From: Mucilaginibacter corticis
GTDB lineage: Bacteria > Bacteroidota > Bacteroidia > Sphingobacteriales > Sphingobacteriaceae
Assembly (NCBI RefSeq): GCF_007558865.1
Contig: NZ_VLPK01000002.1
Location: 124,001 to 188,000, forward strand
DNA: 64,000 nucleotides
Direction: 5' to 3'
Shown: positions 55,688-64,000 of the stretch, piece by piece
Numbering within the stretch: the first letter of the stretch is position 1
Layout of the letters: each line of letters opens with the position of its first letter
Program-made: the position numbers and the translations under genes
Notes under the pieces: generated by a model
Told to the model about the DNA's origin: nothing
Database searches by the model: none
Seen by the model: only the letters and a program-made list of their open reading frames with translations

Positions 55688-57439
55688 ATGAAAAAGGGTG
55701 TGGCAGTTAAGTATAAAAGATTTCTTTTATCCGCAGGGGTAGTTATACTTGCTTTGGGCGTATGGAGTTTTAGTGATGACCTTTTTCAGATCTCAAAAAA
55801 CCTGGAGGTATTTGCATCCTTATATAAAGAGGTTAATATTAACTACGTCGATGATATCAATTCGGCAAAGTTTTTAAAAACCGGTGCCGATGCCATGCTG
55901 GACGGCCTTGACCCTTATACCGAGTTTGTACCCGAATCAGAAATTGAAGAATATAAACTGCACTACGTAAGCACGCAATACGGCGGCATTGGTGCAAGCG
56001 TATTCTCAAGGGATAATAAAGTATATGTATCCGGCGTGTTTGAAGGCTTCCCCGCCCAAAAAGCAGACATACGCCCGGGCGACCAGGTGGTTAAAATCAA
56101 CGATATTGTTCTTGACGGCAAAAACAGCGACCAGGTAAGTCAATTGCTAAAAGGATCAAAGGGTGCCATTGTAAAACTGCTGCTAAAGCGAAGTAACGAA
56201 GACAAACCCGTTGAAAAAGATATCGCCCGCGATGAGATCAAACAGCCCAATGTATCATACTACGGCATGGTTGACGGCAATATGGGTTACATAAAATTGG
56301 ACAGGTTTTTAGAAAACTCTGCCCAGGAAGTAACGGATGCGCTTGTCAGTCTTAAAAAAAATAACCCTAACGGCATTGTTTTAGACCTCCGCTCAAACGG
56401 TGGCGGTATCCTGCAGGAAGCTGTTAAAATTGTCAATCTTTTTGTACAAAAGGATGTGGAGATCGTATCGCAAAGGGGTAAGGTAAAAGAGAAAAACTAC
56501 ACCTACAGAACTGCTACCGCGCCCATAGCGCCTGATCTGCCTTTGGTGGTTCTGGTAAATTCACGTTCGGCTTCGGCATCAGAAATTGTGGCCGGCTCCT
56601 TGCAGGATCTTGACCGCGCCATAATCGTGGGTCAGCGCAGTTATGGTAAAGGCTTGGTGCAACAAACTTTCCCGTTGCCTTATAATAGTTTGGTAAAGAT
56701 CACCATTGCTAAATATTATGTGCCATCGGGCAGGTGTATCCAGGAGATAGATTACACTCATCGTAAAGATGATGGCACGGTGGTAAAGGTTGCAGATTCT
56801 TTAATGCACGAGTTTAAAACCAAAAACGGTCGTTCTGTATATGATGGCAGCGGCATATACCCCGATATTTTTGTTAAACACGAAGCATATGCCAATATTA
56901 CCCAGGCATTGGTAGGTAAGTTGCTGTTATTTGATTATGCTACCAAATACCGTTTAAGCCACGCTAAAATAAACGACGCGAAGACATTCACTTTATCAGA
57001 CGCCGACTACGAGGATTTTGTTAAGTTTTTAGCCGATAAGAACTATACCTATAATACTACCTCAGAAAAAGTATTGACCGCTTTAAAGACTGAAGCTACT
57101 AAAGAGAAACAGTTTGACCAGATCCAAAGCGAATACGATGCTTTAAAAACTAAGCTGGCCAATACCAAGAAAAACGATCTGCAACTGCATAAAGCTGAAA
57201 TAAAACAAGCGCTTGAAAACGAGATAGTAGGCCGCTACTATTTTGACAAAGGGCGCTATGAATCATATTTTAAATATGATAATGAATTGGCGCAGGCTAT
57301 AAAAACCATGCAGGATAAAAACCAGCTTGCAGCCGTGCTAAAAGGCGATGGATCTTACAAAGTGATCGGCAAGCCCGTACTTGCCGCTGTGAGCGATAAA
57401 GATAAAAATGCTGATACAAAAGATAAAAACGATCAGTAA
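55688..57439 (+). CDS. S41 family C-terminal processing peptidase with PDZ domain
   Basis: A 583-aa exported protease with an N-terminal signal anchor (RFLLSAGVVILALGVWSFS). The PDZ domain occupies about residues 95-180 (YGGIGASVFSRDNKVYVSGVFEGFPAQKADIRPGDQVVKINDIVL). The catalytic Ser is in NSRSASASEIVAG and the catalytic Lys in QRSYGKGLVQQTF. The C-terminal extension (about 400-583) is helical and Lys-rich. It is related to tail-specific peptidases (Prc/CtpA) that trim or degrade exported proteins. Members of this size are common in Bacteroidetes. Confidence 0.93.
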   Translation: MKKGVAVKYKRFLLSAGVVILALGVWSFSDDLFQISKNLEVFASLYKEVNINYVDDINSAKFLKTGADAMLDGLDPYTEFVPESEIEEYKLHYVSTQYGGIGASVFSRDNKVYVSGVFEGFPAQKADIRPGDQVVKINDIVLDGKNSDQVSQLLKGSKGAIVKLLLKRSNEDKPVEKDIARDEIKQPNVSYYGMVDGNMGYIKLDRFLENSAQEVTDALVSLKKNNPNGIVLDLRSNGGGILQEAVKIVNLFVQKDVEIVSQRGKVKEKNYTYRTATAPIAPDLPLVVLVNSRSASASEIVAGSLQDLDRAIIVGQRSYGKGLVQQTFPLPYNSLVKITIAKYYVPSGRCIQEIDYTHRKDDGTVVKVADSLMHEFKTKNGRSVYDGSGIYPDIFVKHEAYANITQALVGKLLLFDYATKYRLSHAKINDAKTFTLSDADYEDFVKFLADKNYTYNTTSEKVLTALKTEATKEKQFDQIQSEYDALKTKLANTKKNDLQLHKAEIKQALENEIVGRYYFDKGRYESYFKYDNELAQAIKTMQDKNQLAAVLKGDGSYKVIGKPVLAAVSDKDKNADTKDKNDQ

Positions 57440-57585
57440 TTATCTTGCTGTAATACCTTGATATAGTGCTGCTAAACAGTATTTTTTGTGGCTAAAATCC
57501 TGAGATCACCCCTTTGATCTGATAAAAAGTTTAAACCATTTAGCAATATATTTGTCCTAAGATCAAACAACACAACAAAACAACC

Positions 57586-58107
57586 ATGAAAAAGTTATTC
57601 TTAACGGCAGTACTATTAGTTAGCTGCTTAATGTTTAAAGCCGATGCACAGATCAGTATTAACCTTGGATTAAATATCGGCAGCCAGCCTGATTGGGGCC
57701 CGGTAGGATACGACCATGCCGAGTACTATTACATCCCTGATGCTGATGCTTATTATGACGTACCAAATCATCAGTATGTGTACTTTCAAAACAACGTTTG
57801 GGTACACGGTGCCGCTTTACCAGCCAGGTATCATTTTGATCCGTACAGCAGCTATAAAGTAGTTGTTAACGAGCGTAACCCATGGGAGCGTGCCGCAGTT
57901 TACAGAAGAAAATATGCAAGCTATAAAGGTCGCCGTAACCAGGTTATTATTCGCGACAGCAAGGATGCCAAATACCGCAATCACTGGAAAGGTAACGGAA
58001 GAGGCCCGGGTAACAGCGATTACGGACATGACAAAGGTGCCCACGGACGCGGACACGATGACCACGGTCACGACGATCATGGACATGATGATCACGGCCA
58101 CCACTAA
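57586..58107 (+). CDS. Exported protein with His/Asp-rich tail
   Basis: A 173-aa protein with a signal peptide (KKLFLTAVLLVSCLMFKADA). The mature part contains a Tyr/Pro-rich segment (DHAEYYYIPDADAYYDVPNHQYVYFQNNVWVHGAALPARYHFDPYS) resembling small exported proteins of Bacteroidetes with a DUF3300-like or similar sheet motif; I cannot name the family. The C-terminal 25 residues are a His/Asp/Gly tract built from DDHGH repeats, a likely metal-binding tail (Ni, Zn or Cu). It is a single gene followed by a terminator. Confidence 0.7.
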   Translation: MKKLFLTAVLLVSCLMFKADAQISINLGLNIGSQPDWGPVGYDHAEYYYIPDADAYYDVPNHQYVYFQNNVWVHGAALPARYHFDPYSSYKVVVNERNPWERAAVYRRKYASYKGRRNQVIIRDSKDAKYRNHWKGNGRGPGNSDYGHDKGAHGRGHDDHGHDDHGHDDHGHH

Positions 58108-58129
58108 TCGAAACTAATTTTTAAATATC

Positions 58130-58158
58130 AAGCCCTTCAGCAATGAAGGGCTTTTTTG
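58130..58158 (+). terminator. Intrinsic terminator of the His-rich protein gene
   Basis: Arms AAGCCCTTCA and TGAAGGGCTT around GCAA, followed by a T-run, 22 bp after the stop codon. Confidence 0.85.
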
Positions 58159-58230
58159 TGTCATCCTGAATGGACATAGCCTTTATTTTTTTAAATCGAA
58201 ACATATCAGGTTCTCATAGCTTTTATTGAT

Positions 58231-58530
58231 ATGGATACATCTGCAGAAAGTGAATTAAAAGCTTTGGCGGCTTTTGTGCTTTTTGCTAAGCAAAAGGGAT
58301 ATGATGCCTATTTGATGGATGATTATGTGGTGATAAGAGATGTAACCAATAAAAATAACAACTTCAGATTAGCAAACTCGGATGGCTATTATAAAGTAAA
58401 TACTATCTGCGTATCCCCGCTTGATTATGAATACACGGCAAAATGCACCGTATACATGTTATTGGCGCAGTATAACCAGGCAAATGCCGGCTCAACCCAC
58501 CTGCATATCAATTTCAAGGTCGATCTGTAG
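58231..58530 (+). CDS. Hypothetical 99-aa soluble protein
   Basis: A 99-aa cytoplasmic protein without membrane segments or recognised domain. The alternation of a helix (SELKALAAFVLFAKQKGYDAYLMDDY) and strands (VVIRDVTNKNNNFRLAN) suggests a small alpha/beta fold. The CDS lies 63 bp upstream of the LpxH-like gene but separate functions are likely. Confidence 0.55.
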   Translation: MDTSAESELKALAAFVLFAKQKGYDAYLMDDYVVIRDVTNKNNNFRLANSDGYYKVNTICVSPLDYEYTAKCTVYMLLAQYNQANAGSTHLHINFKVDL

Positions 58531-58593
58531 TTATTTAACAGATGTACTGCTTATATTTTACCATTCAAGCTAAAAACGTACTTTTGATGCCGC

Positions 58594-59361
58594 ATGGCCA
58601 CAGGTAATAAAATTTATTTTGCTTCTGATTTTCATTTAGGCACAGGCAACTACGCGTTTCGCCGCGAACGCGAAGACAGGTTGGTGCGTTGGTTAGATAC
58701 CATAAAAGCAGATGCTGCCGAAGTTTTTTTAATGGGCGATGTATTTGATTTTTGGTTCGAGTACAAAACAGTGGTACCTAAAGGATATATCCGTTTTTTG
58801 GGCAAGCTGGCAGAACTAACTGACCTTGGCATAAAACTGACCCTTTTTAAAGGCAATCACGATATGTGGATGTTTGATTACTTTGAAAAAGAACTGAACG
58901 CCACCATCATCAGTAATGAACTTGAAATTGAGCGCAATGGCAAAAAGTTTTACCTGCACCACGGCGATGGCTTAGGCCCCGGCGATGCAATGTATAAAGT
59001 CCTGAAAAAAATTTTCCGCAGTAAGTTGTGCCAGTGGCTGTTTGCAAGGCTGCACCCTAATTTGGGCGTAGGTATAGCCAATTACTGGTCGCAACGCAGC
59101 CGTATAGCGGGTGAGAGCAACGAAGAACATAAAAGACTGGAAAAAGAATGGCTTGTAATTTACAGCCGTGAACTGCTTACTACCAAATTTTATGATTTTC
59201 TCATATTCGGGCACCGCCATTTCCCGATGGATGTACAATTAAATGAAAAAAGCCGTTACGTTAACCTGGGCGAGTGGGTAAATTATAATTCGTACGCGGT
59301 GTTTGACGGCGAACAGTTAACGCTGCAATACTTTGAAAAAGAGGCAATAGCAGAAAGCTAA
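58594..59361 (+). CDS. lpxH: UDP-2,3-diacylglucosamine diphosphatase (LpxH-like)
   Basis: A 255-aa calcineurin-like metallophosphoesterase. Metal ligands are in ASDFHLG (Asp12, His14), LMGDVFDFWFEY, LFKGNHDMWM, LHHGDG and FGHRHFP. The whole pattern, with the GDVFDFW and KGNHD motifs and the HRHFP block, is the LpxH family. LpxH hydrolyses UDP-2,3-diacylglucosamine to lipid X in lipid A synthesis. The tail lies in a degenerate heptamer repeat region just before prfA. LpxH fits better than other phosphoesterases. Confidence 0.87.
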   Translation: MATGNKIYFASDFHLGTGNYAFRREREDRLVRWLDTIKADAAEVFLMGDVFDFWFEYKTVVPKGYIRFLGKLAELTDLGIKLTLFKGNHDMWMFDYFEKELNATIISNELEIERNGKKFYLHHGDGLGPGDAMYKVLKKIFRSKLCQWLFARLHPNLGVGIANYWSQRSRIAGESNEEHKRLEKEWLVIYSRELLTTKFYDFLIFGHRHFPMDVQLNEKSRYVNLGEWVNYNSYAVFDGEQLTLQYFEKEAIAES

Positions 59362-59424
59362 AAGACAAAAGACGACTAACTTAAGCTTAGCGTCATTTTT
59401 ATACTGATGGGTCTGCTTTTAGCT
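59358..59424. repeat. Degenerate heptamer-type repeat pair
   Basis: Left units are GCTAAAA, GACAAAA, GACGACT (starting in the stop codon of the LpxH gene). A reverse-complement arm reads GTCTGCTTTTAGC at about 59411-59423. This is a weaker, decayed member of the heptamer hairpin set. Confidence 0.45.
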
Positions 59425-59517
59425 TGTAACATTACCCTTTATCGCTAAAAAACAGTACCTTTGTAGGCTTTTTAAAGCCGGGTTATTTTTTTGATAGCCT
59501 TATTGACCAAATAGAAT

Positions 59518-60591
59518 ATGTTAGAAAAATTAGAATTGATATATCAGCGCTGGAAAGCAGTTGAAGGCGAATTGAGCAGCCCCGATGCTATGGCTGATAT
59601 GAAACGCTTTGCCCAGTTAAATAAAGAATATAAAGACCTGGCCAAGATCGTTGACGAGTATAATATTTACCGCAACATCATGAGCAATATTGATACTAAT
59701 AAAGAAATATTAGCTACCGAGAAAGATCAGGAGTTTCGTGAAATGGCGAAAACCGAGCTGGATGAATTATTGGTACAACAAGAGGAAAAAGAAGAGCAGA
59801 TCCGTTTGATGCTGATCCCAAAAGATCCGGAAGATTCAAAGAATGCTATTATGGAGATCCGTGGCGGTACAGGTGGCGACGAAGCCGCGATATTTGCCGG
59901 CGACCTATACCGTATGTACATGCGTTACTGCGAAAAACGTGGCTGGAAAACCGAATTGGTTGACTATACCGAAGGTACAGCAGGCGGATACAAAGAAATT
60001 GTATTTAATGTAAACGCGGAAGATGCCTACGGTACGCTTAAGTTCGAATCGGGTGTACACCGTGTACAACGCGTGCCTGATACAGAAACACAGGGCCGTG
60101 TACATACATCAGCAGCATCAATTGTGGTATTGCCTGAAGTTGATGAGTTCGATATCGTTTTAAACCCTGCCGATATCCGTAAGGATCTGTTCTGCGCGTC
60201 AGGTCCTGGTGGTCAGTCGGTAAACACAACATACTCGGCTGTGAGGTTAACCCACATACCTACCGGCGTGGTAGCACAGTGCCAGGATCAGAAATCGCAG
60301 TTAAAAAACTTTGATAAGGCTTTACAGGTATTGCGTTCAAGGGTATATGAACTTGAGCTGCAAAAACATTTGGAAGAAGCATCTAAAAAACGCAAAACCA
60401 TGGTTGCTACCGGCGACCGTTCGGCTAAAGTACGTACCTATAATTATCCGCAGGGCCGCTTAACGGAGCACCGCATAGGCTTAACCATTTATAACCTTAC
60501 CGAGGTAATGAATGGCGGCATACAAGAGATCATGGAAGCCCTTCAGTTTGCTGAGAACGCAGAGAAATTAAAAGAAGGCACAGTAGCGTAA
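59518..60591 (+). CDS. prfA: Peptide chain release factor 1
   Basis: A 357-aa class I release factor reading UAA and UAG. The N-terminal helices and domain 2 are followed by [20 protein letters not shown], with the PxT stop-codon-recognition motif (here PDT) and a QSVNTTYS neighbourhood. The GGQ loop [23 protein letters not shown] contains the Gln methylated by PrmC (not in this window). The length fits RF1. It has no close neighbour. Confidence 0.96.
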   Translation: MLEKLELIYQRWKAVEGELSSPDAMADMKRFAQLNKEYKDLAKIVDEYNIYRNIMSNIDTNKEILATEKDQEFREMAKTELDELLVQQEEKEEQIRLMLIPKDPEDSKNAIMEIRGGTGGDEAAIFAGDLYRMYMRYCEKRGWKTELVDYTEGTAGGYKEIVFNVNAEDAYGTLKFESGVHRVQRVPDTETQGRVHTSAASIVVLPEVDEFDIVLNPADIRKDLFCASGPGGQSVNTTYSAVRLTHIPTGVVAQCQDQKSQLKNFDKALQVLRSRVYELELQKHLEEASKKRKTMVATGDRSAKVRTYNYPQGRLTEHRIGLTIYNLTEVMNGGIQEIMEALQFAENAEKLKEGTVA

Positions 60592-60598
60592 TCTTTTT

Positions 60599-60724
60599 GA
60601 TGTGCAAATTTGCTGATATGCAGATGTGCAAATGAATTATTTCATATGCGCATCTGCATTTTTCATTTAAATGTAATTATATACTCATCTGCACATTTTC
60701 TCATTTGCATATCTGCACATCACA
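60599..60724. repeat. Octanucleotide tandem repeats in hairpin arrangement (ATGTGCAA type)
   Basis: 8-nt units ATGTGCAA, ATTTGCTG, ATATGCAG and ATGTGCAA start at 60600. The right part (about 60691-60721) contains reverse complements in the same 8-nt register (ATGTGCAG, ATATGCAA, ATGAGAAA, ATGTGCAG). A middle arm around 60643-60668 is also complementary. It lies between prfA and apbE, close after the prfA stop codon. Confidence 0.75.
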
Positions 60725-60810
60725 CCTTTTTTACATTTATAAAAATCCTGTTTTCATCTTGTTTTCATAAAGGGGTACTACTTTAGTTTTCAGAAATAAA
60801 AGACTGGATT

Positions 60811-61734
60811 ATGTTGGCTCTTGAAAAAGTATTGACAAATAACGCTACCATATACAGACGCGAAGCGCGCCTGATGGGAAATAAGTTTGAAATTAGTGTG
60901 GTTGGAAATGACCCTATTTGGGCCGTTGAGCGTATTAACAATGCAATTTCTGAAATTAACCGTGTTGAAAAATTACTAAGCACCTTTAGCGAGGATAGCG
61001 AAGTAAATACTATAAACCGCAATGCCGGCATAAAACCTGTAAAAGTTAGCGCCGAGATCTTTAGGCTGATAGATCGTTCGCTGCAAATATCAGAACTTAC
61101 TTACGGCGCGTTTGACATCACTTACTACGCGACGGATAAAACAGTCGAACAACACGATGCATCTGTATTAACTTATACCAAAATAAGTTATAAAGATGTA
61201 GTGCTTGATGCAAAAGCCACTACTGTATTTTTAAAAGAAAAAGCAATGCGGATAGGTTTTGCTGCCAACAGCAAGGGCTACGCTGCCGACAGGGCAAAAT
61301 ATATCATGCAGTTAGAAGGTGTAAGCCACGGTGTGATCAACGCCGGCGGCGACCTGCTTACCTGGGGTTTACAACCCGATATGGAGCCGTGGACTGTTGC
61401 CACTGCCGATCCGCGACAGGAAGCGCAACCATTTGCCGACCTGGAGATCAGCAATATGGCCATAGCCACCTCTGTTAATACCGAGAAATATATTACCATT
61501 AACGATAAAAAATCAAGAGCCGGCAAAGCTGCAAACGGTTTTACAGTTAGCGGCATAAAAAGCGTAAGCATAATAAGCCCTACTGCCGAGTTTGCCGACG
61601 CTATGGCTACGCCTGTAATGACCATTGGTGTTAATGCCGGTATATACCTGATCAATCAATTAAACCAAATAGGTTGTGTCATTATTGATGACCGCAACCG
61701 TGTATATCCGTCAAAAGGAATAACTATCGCATAA
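60811..61734 (+). CDS. apbE: FAD:protein FMN transferase (ApbE family)
   Basis: A 307-aa protein with ApbE features: the N-terminal region LMGNKFEISVVGNDPIWA, the EVNTINRNAG stretch, the AANSKGYAADRAKYIMQLEGVSHGVINAGGDLLTWG metal/FAD-binding segment and the C-terminal AVASPVM-like DAMATPVMTIG. It attaches FMN covalently to Thr/Ser of flavoproteins such as RnfG, NqrC or fumarate reductase. There is no lipoprotein signal at the N-terminus, so it is probably cytoplasmic or the start is different. No flavoprotein target gene is adjacent. Confidence 0.87.
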   Translation: MLALEKVLTNNATIYRREARLMGNKFEISVVGNDPIWAVERINNAISEINRVEKLLSTFSEDSEVNTINRNAGIKPVKVSAEIFRLIDRSLQISELTYGAFDITYYATDKTVEQHDASVLTYTKISYKDVVLDAKATTVFLKEKAMRIGFAANSKGYAADRAKYIMQLEGVSHGVINAGGDLLTWGLQPDMEPWTVATADPRQEAQPFADLEISNMAIATSVNTEKYITINDKKSRAGKAANGFTVSGIKSVSIISPTAEFADAMATPVMTIGVNAGIYLINQLNQIGCVIIDDRNRVYPSKGITIA

Positions 61735-61917
61735 TAACAGCCAATTGTTATATGTAAATTGGTTTTATGCCGTTATTGGCATACATAAGTGGCGCGTTAA
61801 AAAATCCTTTTTTAAATTAGAAAGTGTGACCGTGTTGCTATAATTTAGGGCTGTGGCCTAATGGAAACTCTTAACTAACTGATTTTTGGAAAAAATTTTA
61901 CCATTTTCTTTCCTTCA

Positions 61918-62256
61918 ATGATAAAGCGGCTTGCATATATTGTAATGTTGTTGATATTTGCAACAAGCTTATCATCTGCTAAAGTAAGAACAGGCCACCT
62001 TGTTCTTACTAATGACAATTTTATGCGGTATATTTTAGATGCTCATTTGCAAAGGGATACGGTAAAAAAACATCAACAGGAAGAAGATACCAAAAAAATA
62101 AAAGAGATATCAAAGGCCAAAAGGCAATCAAAGCCCGAAAAAATAGGTGACGGTGATAACGTGCAGGACCCCAAAGCTAAGCCTAAACCAAAAAGGGAAC
62201 GTCGCCCTGAAGGTTTGGACAGGCCGCCTGAAATACCAAGACGAAATGGCAACTAA
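61918..62256 (+). CDS. Exported basic protein of unknown function
   Basis: A 112-aa protein. Residues 1-20 (MIKRLAYIVMLLIFATSLSS) form a signal peptide. The mature part is very basic and rich in Lys, Pro and Glu (KKIKEISKAKRQSKPEKIGDGDNVQDPKAKPKPKRERRPEG), with an unstructured look. No family is recognised. It is the first gene of a likely operon with the next OMP-like gene, a response regulator and a kinase. Confidence 0.6.
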   Translation: MIKRLAYIVMLLIFATSLSSAKVRTGHLVLTNDNFMRYILDAHLQRDTVKKHQQEEDTKKIKEISKAKRQSKPEKIGDGDNVQDPKAKPKPKRERRPEGLDRPPEIPRRNGN

Positions 62257-62277
62257 CTAAACCAATAGCCGATACAA

Positions 62278-63159
62278 ATGAGATACCTGCATATACTGCT
62301 TTTAATTTTGATAGTTAACGCTGCCCATGGGGCGGGGTTGACCCGGTATGAATATACCGGCCGCAGCGTATACAATATGGCTAAGGATACTGACACTATT
62401 ATCAGAAAGCAATCATTATCAGTAGGGATAAACTATGGCAGCGACGCTATGTTTTTTGGCCGCACCGGGCCGATTACGTACCCATTTTTTTCTACCGATG
62501 TGGTTTATAATACCAAGGCTGGTTTTTTTATCTATGGTTCTGCATTAAGGCTGATAGGCTATCGTACATCGGTTGATGAGGTTGACGTGGGCGGTGGTTA
62601 TTTATATCGTCCTTCAAAAAAATTCTCGGGATCAATATCCTACAACAGGTTTATATTTAATAAGGAAGAGCGGATCATCGAGTCGGCCACGTCAAATGAT
62701 GTGAACTGGAAGAACTCGATGGATTGGAAACCATTTAAATCAACCGTGATATTAGATTATCTTTTTGGCAAGTCGAGTGATTTCTTTTTGACCCTGACCC
62801 AATCAAAATACTTTGAAACCAAAGGTAATATTTTTAGCGATGATGATTACCTGTCATTCAACCCGGGCATAAGCGCTATTATAGGTACACAAAACTTTGT
62901 TCAGCGCTATTCGCTTGATCACCAGGACAGGTTCGATGCCGATAATATCTATAAATATGGCCCCGGCGCACCGTCCAACTTTAATAACGGCCGTTTAAAT
63001 ATGTTAAACTACAGCTTTAAGTTGCCTATAGCCTATAACCGGCCGCATTATACTTTTGAGTTTTCTTACAAATACTCCATACCTGTTAATGTGGAAGGCG
63101 CGTTAGAAAACAAACACGAATCTTTTTTTAATGCATCATTTTTCTATATCTTTTATTAA
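62278..63159 (+). CDS. Exported outer-membrane beta-barrel-like protein
   Basis: A 293-aa protein with a signal peptide (RYLHILLLILIVNAAHGAG). The mature part is built from amphipathic beta strands (LSVGINYGSDAMFFGR, GFFIYGSALRLIGYRT, KFSGSISYNRFIFNKEERII) and ends in an aromatic strand FFNASFFYIFY, the pattern of outer membrane barrels. Family unknown. It is 21 bp downstream of the basic exported protein gene and 8 bp upstream of the response regulator gene, so the four genes form one transcription unit. Confidence 0.65.
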   Translation: MRYLHILLLILIVNAAHGAGLTRYEYTGRSVYNMAKDTDTIIRKQSLSVGINYGSDAMFFGRTGPITYPFFSTDVVYNTKAGFFIYGSALRLIGYRTSVDEVDVGGGYLYRPSKKFSGSISYNRFIFNKEERIIESATSNDVNWKNSMDWKPFKSTVILDYLFGKSSDFFLTLTQSKYFETKGNIFSDDDYLSFNPGISAIIGTQNFVQRYSLDHQDRFDADNIYKYGPGAPSNFNNGRLNMLNYSFKLPIAYNRPHYTFEFSYKYSIPVNVEGALENKHESFFNASFFYIFY

Positions 63160-63167
63160 AGCGGGCT

Positions 63168-63851
63168 ATGAATGTTTTAATTATTGAAGACGAAGAGGCA
63201 TTAGCACATGAGTTGGAAATATTTCTGACCAATCATAATTATGTAACTGAGATCTGCTATAATGGTCAATCGGCTTCTGAGAAAATTGCCATCAGTCTTT
63301 ATGATTTTATCCTGATAGACTTGGGCCTCCCTGATTATGATGGCCTTGACCTGTTAAAAGAAGCAAAGAAAAATAACCCAGACGCGGCTTGTATAATTTT
63401 AACAGCCCGTGCCGAAATTAATGACCGGGTAAGAGGCCTTGACCTGGGGGCCGATGATTACCTGCCCAAGCCTTTTTCTTTATTAGAACTGCAAAGCCGT
63501 ATGCAGGCCATTATGCGCCGTAAATTTGGGCTTAAACAAAGCATTGTAGAGCTGGGCGATTTTATCATAAACCTTACCGACAGGACAATTAACTACCATG
63601 ATAACGTAGTTAGCGCTATCACCAAAAAAGAGTTTGACCTGATAGCTTATTTAATTTTGCACAAAAACCGCACGCTTACCCGCACGCAATTAAGCGAACA
63701 TATCTGGGGCAGTGTTATTAATGACGATTACGACTCGAATTATATTGACGCGCATATTAAAAACATCCGTAAAAAGTTAAATGTTTATGCAGCACCCGAT
63801 TGGTTGGAGACCGTGCGCGGCCTGGGTTATAAAATTAAAATGAATACGTAG
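63168..63851 (+). CDS. OmpR-family response regulator
   Basis: A 227-aa regulator. The receiver domain has IIEDEEALAHELE, the phospho-acceptor Asp51 in ILIDLGLPDYDG and the conserved Lys101 in LPKPFS. The winged-helix domain has LTKKEFDLIAYLILHKNRTLTRTQLSEHIWG-type motifs (here AITKKEFDLIAYLILHKNRTLTRTQLSEHIWG) and IDAHIKNIRKKLN with VRGLGYKI at the end. It is followed by a kinase gene running off the window. The OMP-like and basic exported proteins upstream may be the sensed or regulated products. Confidence 0.95.
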   Translation: MNVLIIEDEEALAHELEIFLTNHNYVTEICYNGQSASEKIAISLYDFILIDLGLPDYDGLDLLKEAKKNNPDAACIILTARAEINDRVRGLDLGADDYLPKPFSLLELQSRMQAIMRRKFGLKQSIVELGDFIINLTDRTINYHDNVVSAITKKEFDLIAYLILHKNRTLTRTQLSEHIWGSVINDDYDSNYIDAHIKNIRKKLNVYAAPDWLETVRGLGYKIKMNT

Positions 63852-63853
63852 TA

Positions 63854-64000
63854 TTGAAATTAAATACAAAACTTACGCTGTTTAATGCCATTTCAAAACT
63901 GGTAATAGCCATACTTTTTGTGTTGTTATTGCCTGTACTTATCCGAAATATTAACCAAAACTTTACCGATACTAACCTTCATAAGCAAAAAAACAAGATA
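63854..64000 (+). CDS. Sensor histidine kinase, N-terminal part (3' end outside window)
   Basis: The frame from a TTG at 63854 encodes LKLNTKLTLFNAISKLVIAILFVLLLPVLIRNINQNFTDTNLHKQKNKI, open to the window end. The first residues have a strong membrane helix (about 13-31) and a short periplasmic start, as in membrane histidine kinases. There is no ATG in the frame near the regulator gene, so a TTG start only 2 bp after the response regulator stop is likely. It is the partner kinase of the OmpR-family regulator by position only. Confidence 0.75.
   Translation, partial: MKLNTKLTLFNAISKLVIAILFVLLLPVLIRNINQNFTDTNLHKQKNKI

Overview
The window reads as a chromosomal segment of a Bacteroidetes bacterium, most likely family Sphingobacteriaceae (Mucilaginibacter or Pedobacter type). 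The reasons are TAnnTTTG promoters with a TTTG box about 20 bp upstream, the lipoprotein TamL paired with TamB, Bacteroidetes-style ECF sigma/anti-sigma pairs with FTVPxxYFExL repeats, and secreted or lipoprotein gene products typical of the phylum. Nearly all genes are intact. There is no insertion sequence, prophage, rRNA or CRISPR array. The window is cut inside rmlA at the left and inside a histidine kinase at the right.

Layout. 1-10 kb: end of rmlA, miaA, an acidic IS1096-passenger-like protein, the CCA-adding enzyme, a threonylcarbamoyl-AMP synthase homologue, two acyltransferases, a family 9 glycosyltransferase, dapD, an Hsp15-like S4 protein and a guanine deaminase homologue. 10-27 kb: an OmpH-like lipoprotein, gyrB, a methyltransferase, a sugar dehydrogenase fused to cytochrome c, the tamL-tamB outer-membrane assembly operon, dnaE and a toxin-antitoxin pair flanked by two copies of the dnaE 3' end. 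27-36 kb: HxlR regulator/SDR pair, thioredoxin, a DUF58 protein, and a GH130 phosphorylase facing a two-gene GT4 operon. 36-48 kb: an orphan antitoxin, an aminotransferase, ECF operon 1 (with a repeat-bearing anti-sigma factor and a Spy-like protein), a 42-bp tandem repeat array, a PIG-L deacetylase, a sodium:solute symporter with two small upstream membrane genes, two cysteine-rich exported peptides and ECF operon 2. 48-64 kb: DinB, a histidine kinase, gltX, an Lrp regulator, two tandem tRNA-like RNA units, an SGNH hydrolase, an OMP, an S41 protease, an LpxH homologue, prfA, apbE and a secreted protein/OMP/two-component operon.

The most unusual signals lie between genes. (1) Two tandem tRNA-like units of 112 and 115 nt have compensatory changes, a consensus promoter and a terminator, but a 40-44 nt variable arm and a degenerate anticodon arm. 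(2) A family of intergenic hairpins is built from 7-nt (sometimes 8-nt) tandem units. The unit sequence differs at each locus but the architecture is the same, and one copy forms the 5' end of the miaA reading frame. (3) The dnaE 3' end is duplicated across a toxin-antitoxin module, and the copies differ only at synonymous positions. (4) Two divergent, identically spaced ECF-type promoters flank ECF operon 2. (5) Four 42-bp repeats precede the PIG-L gene.

All calls come from reading the sequence. No database or folding program was run.
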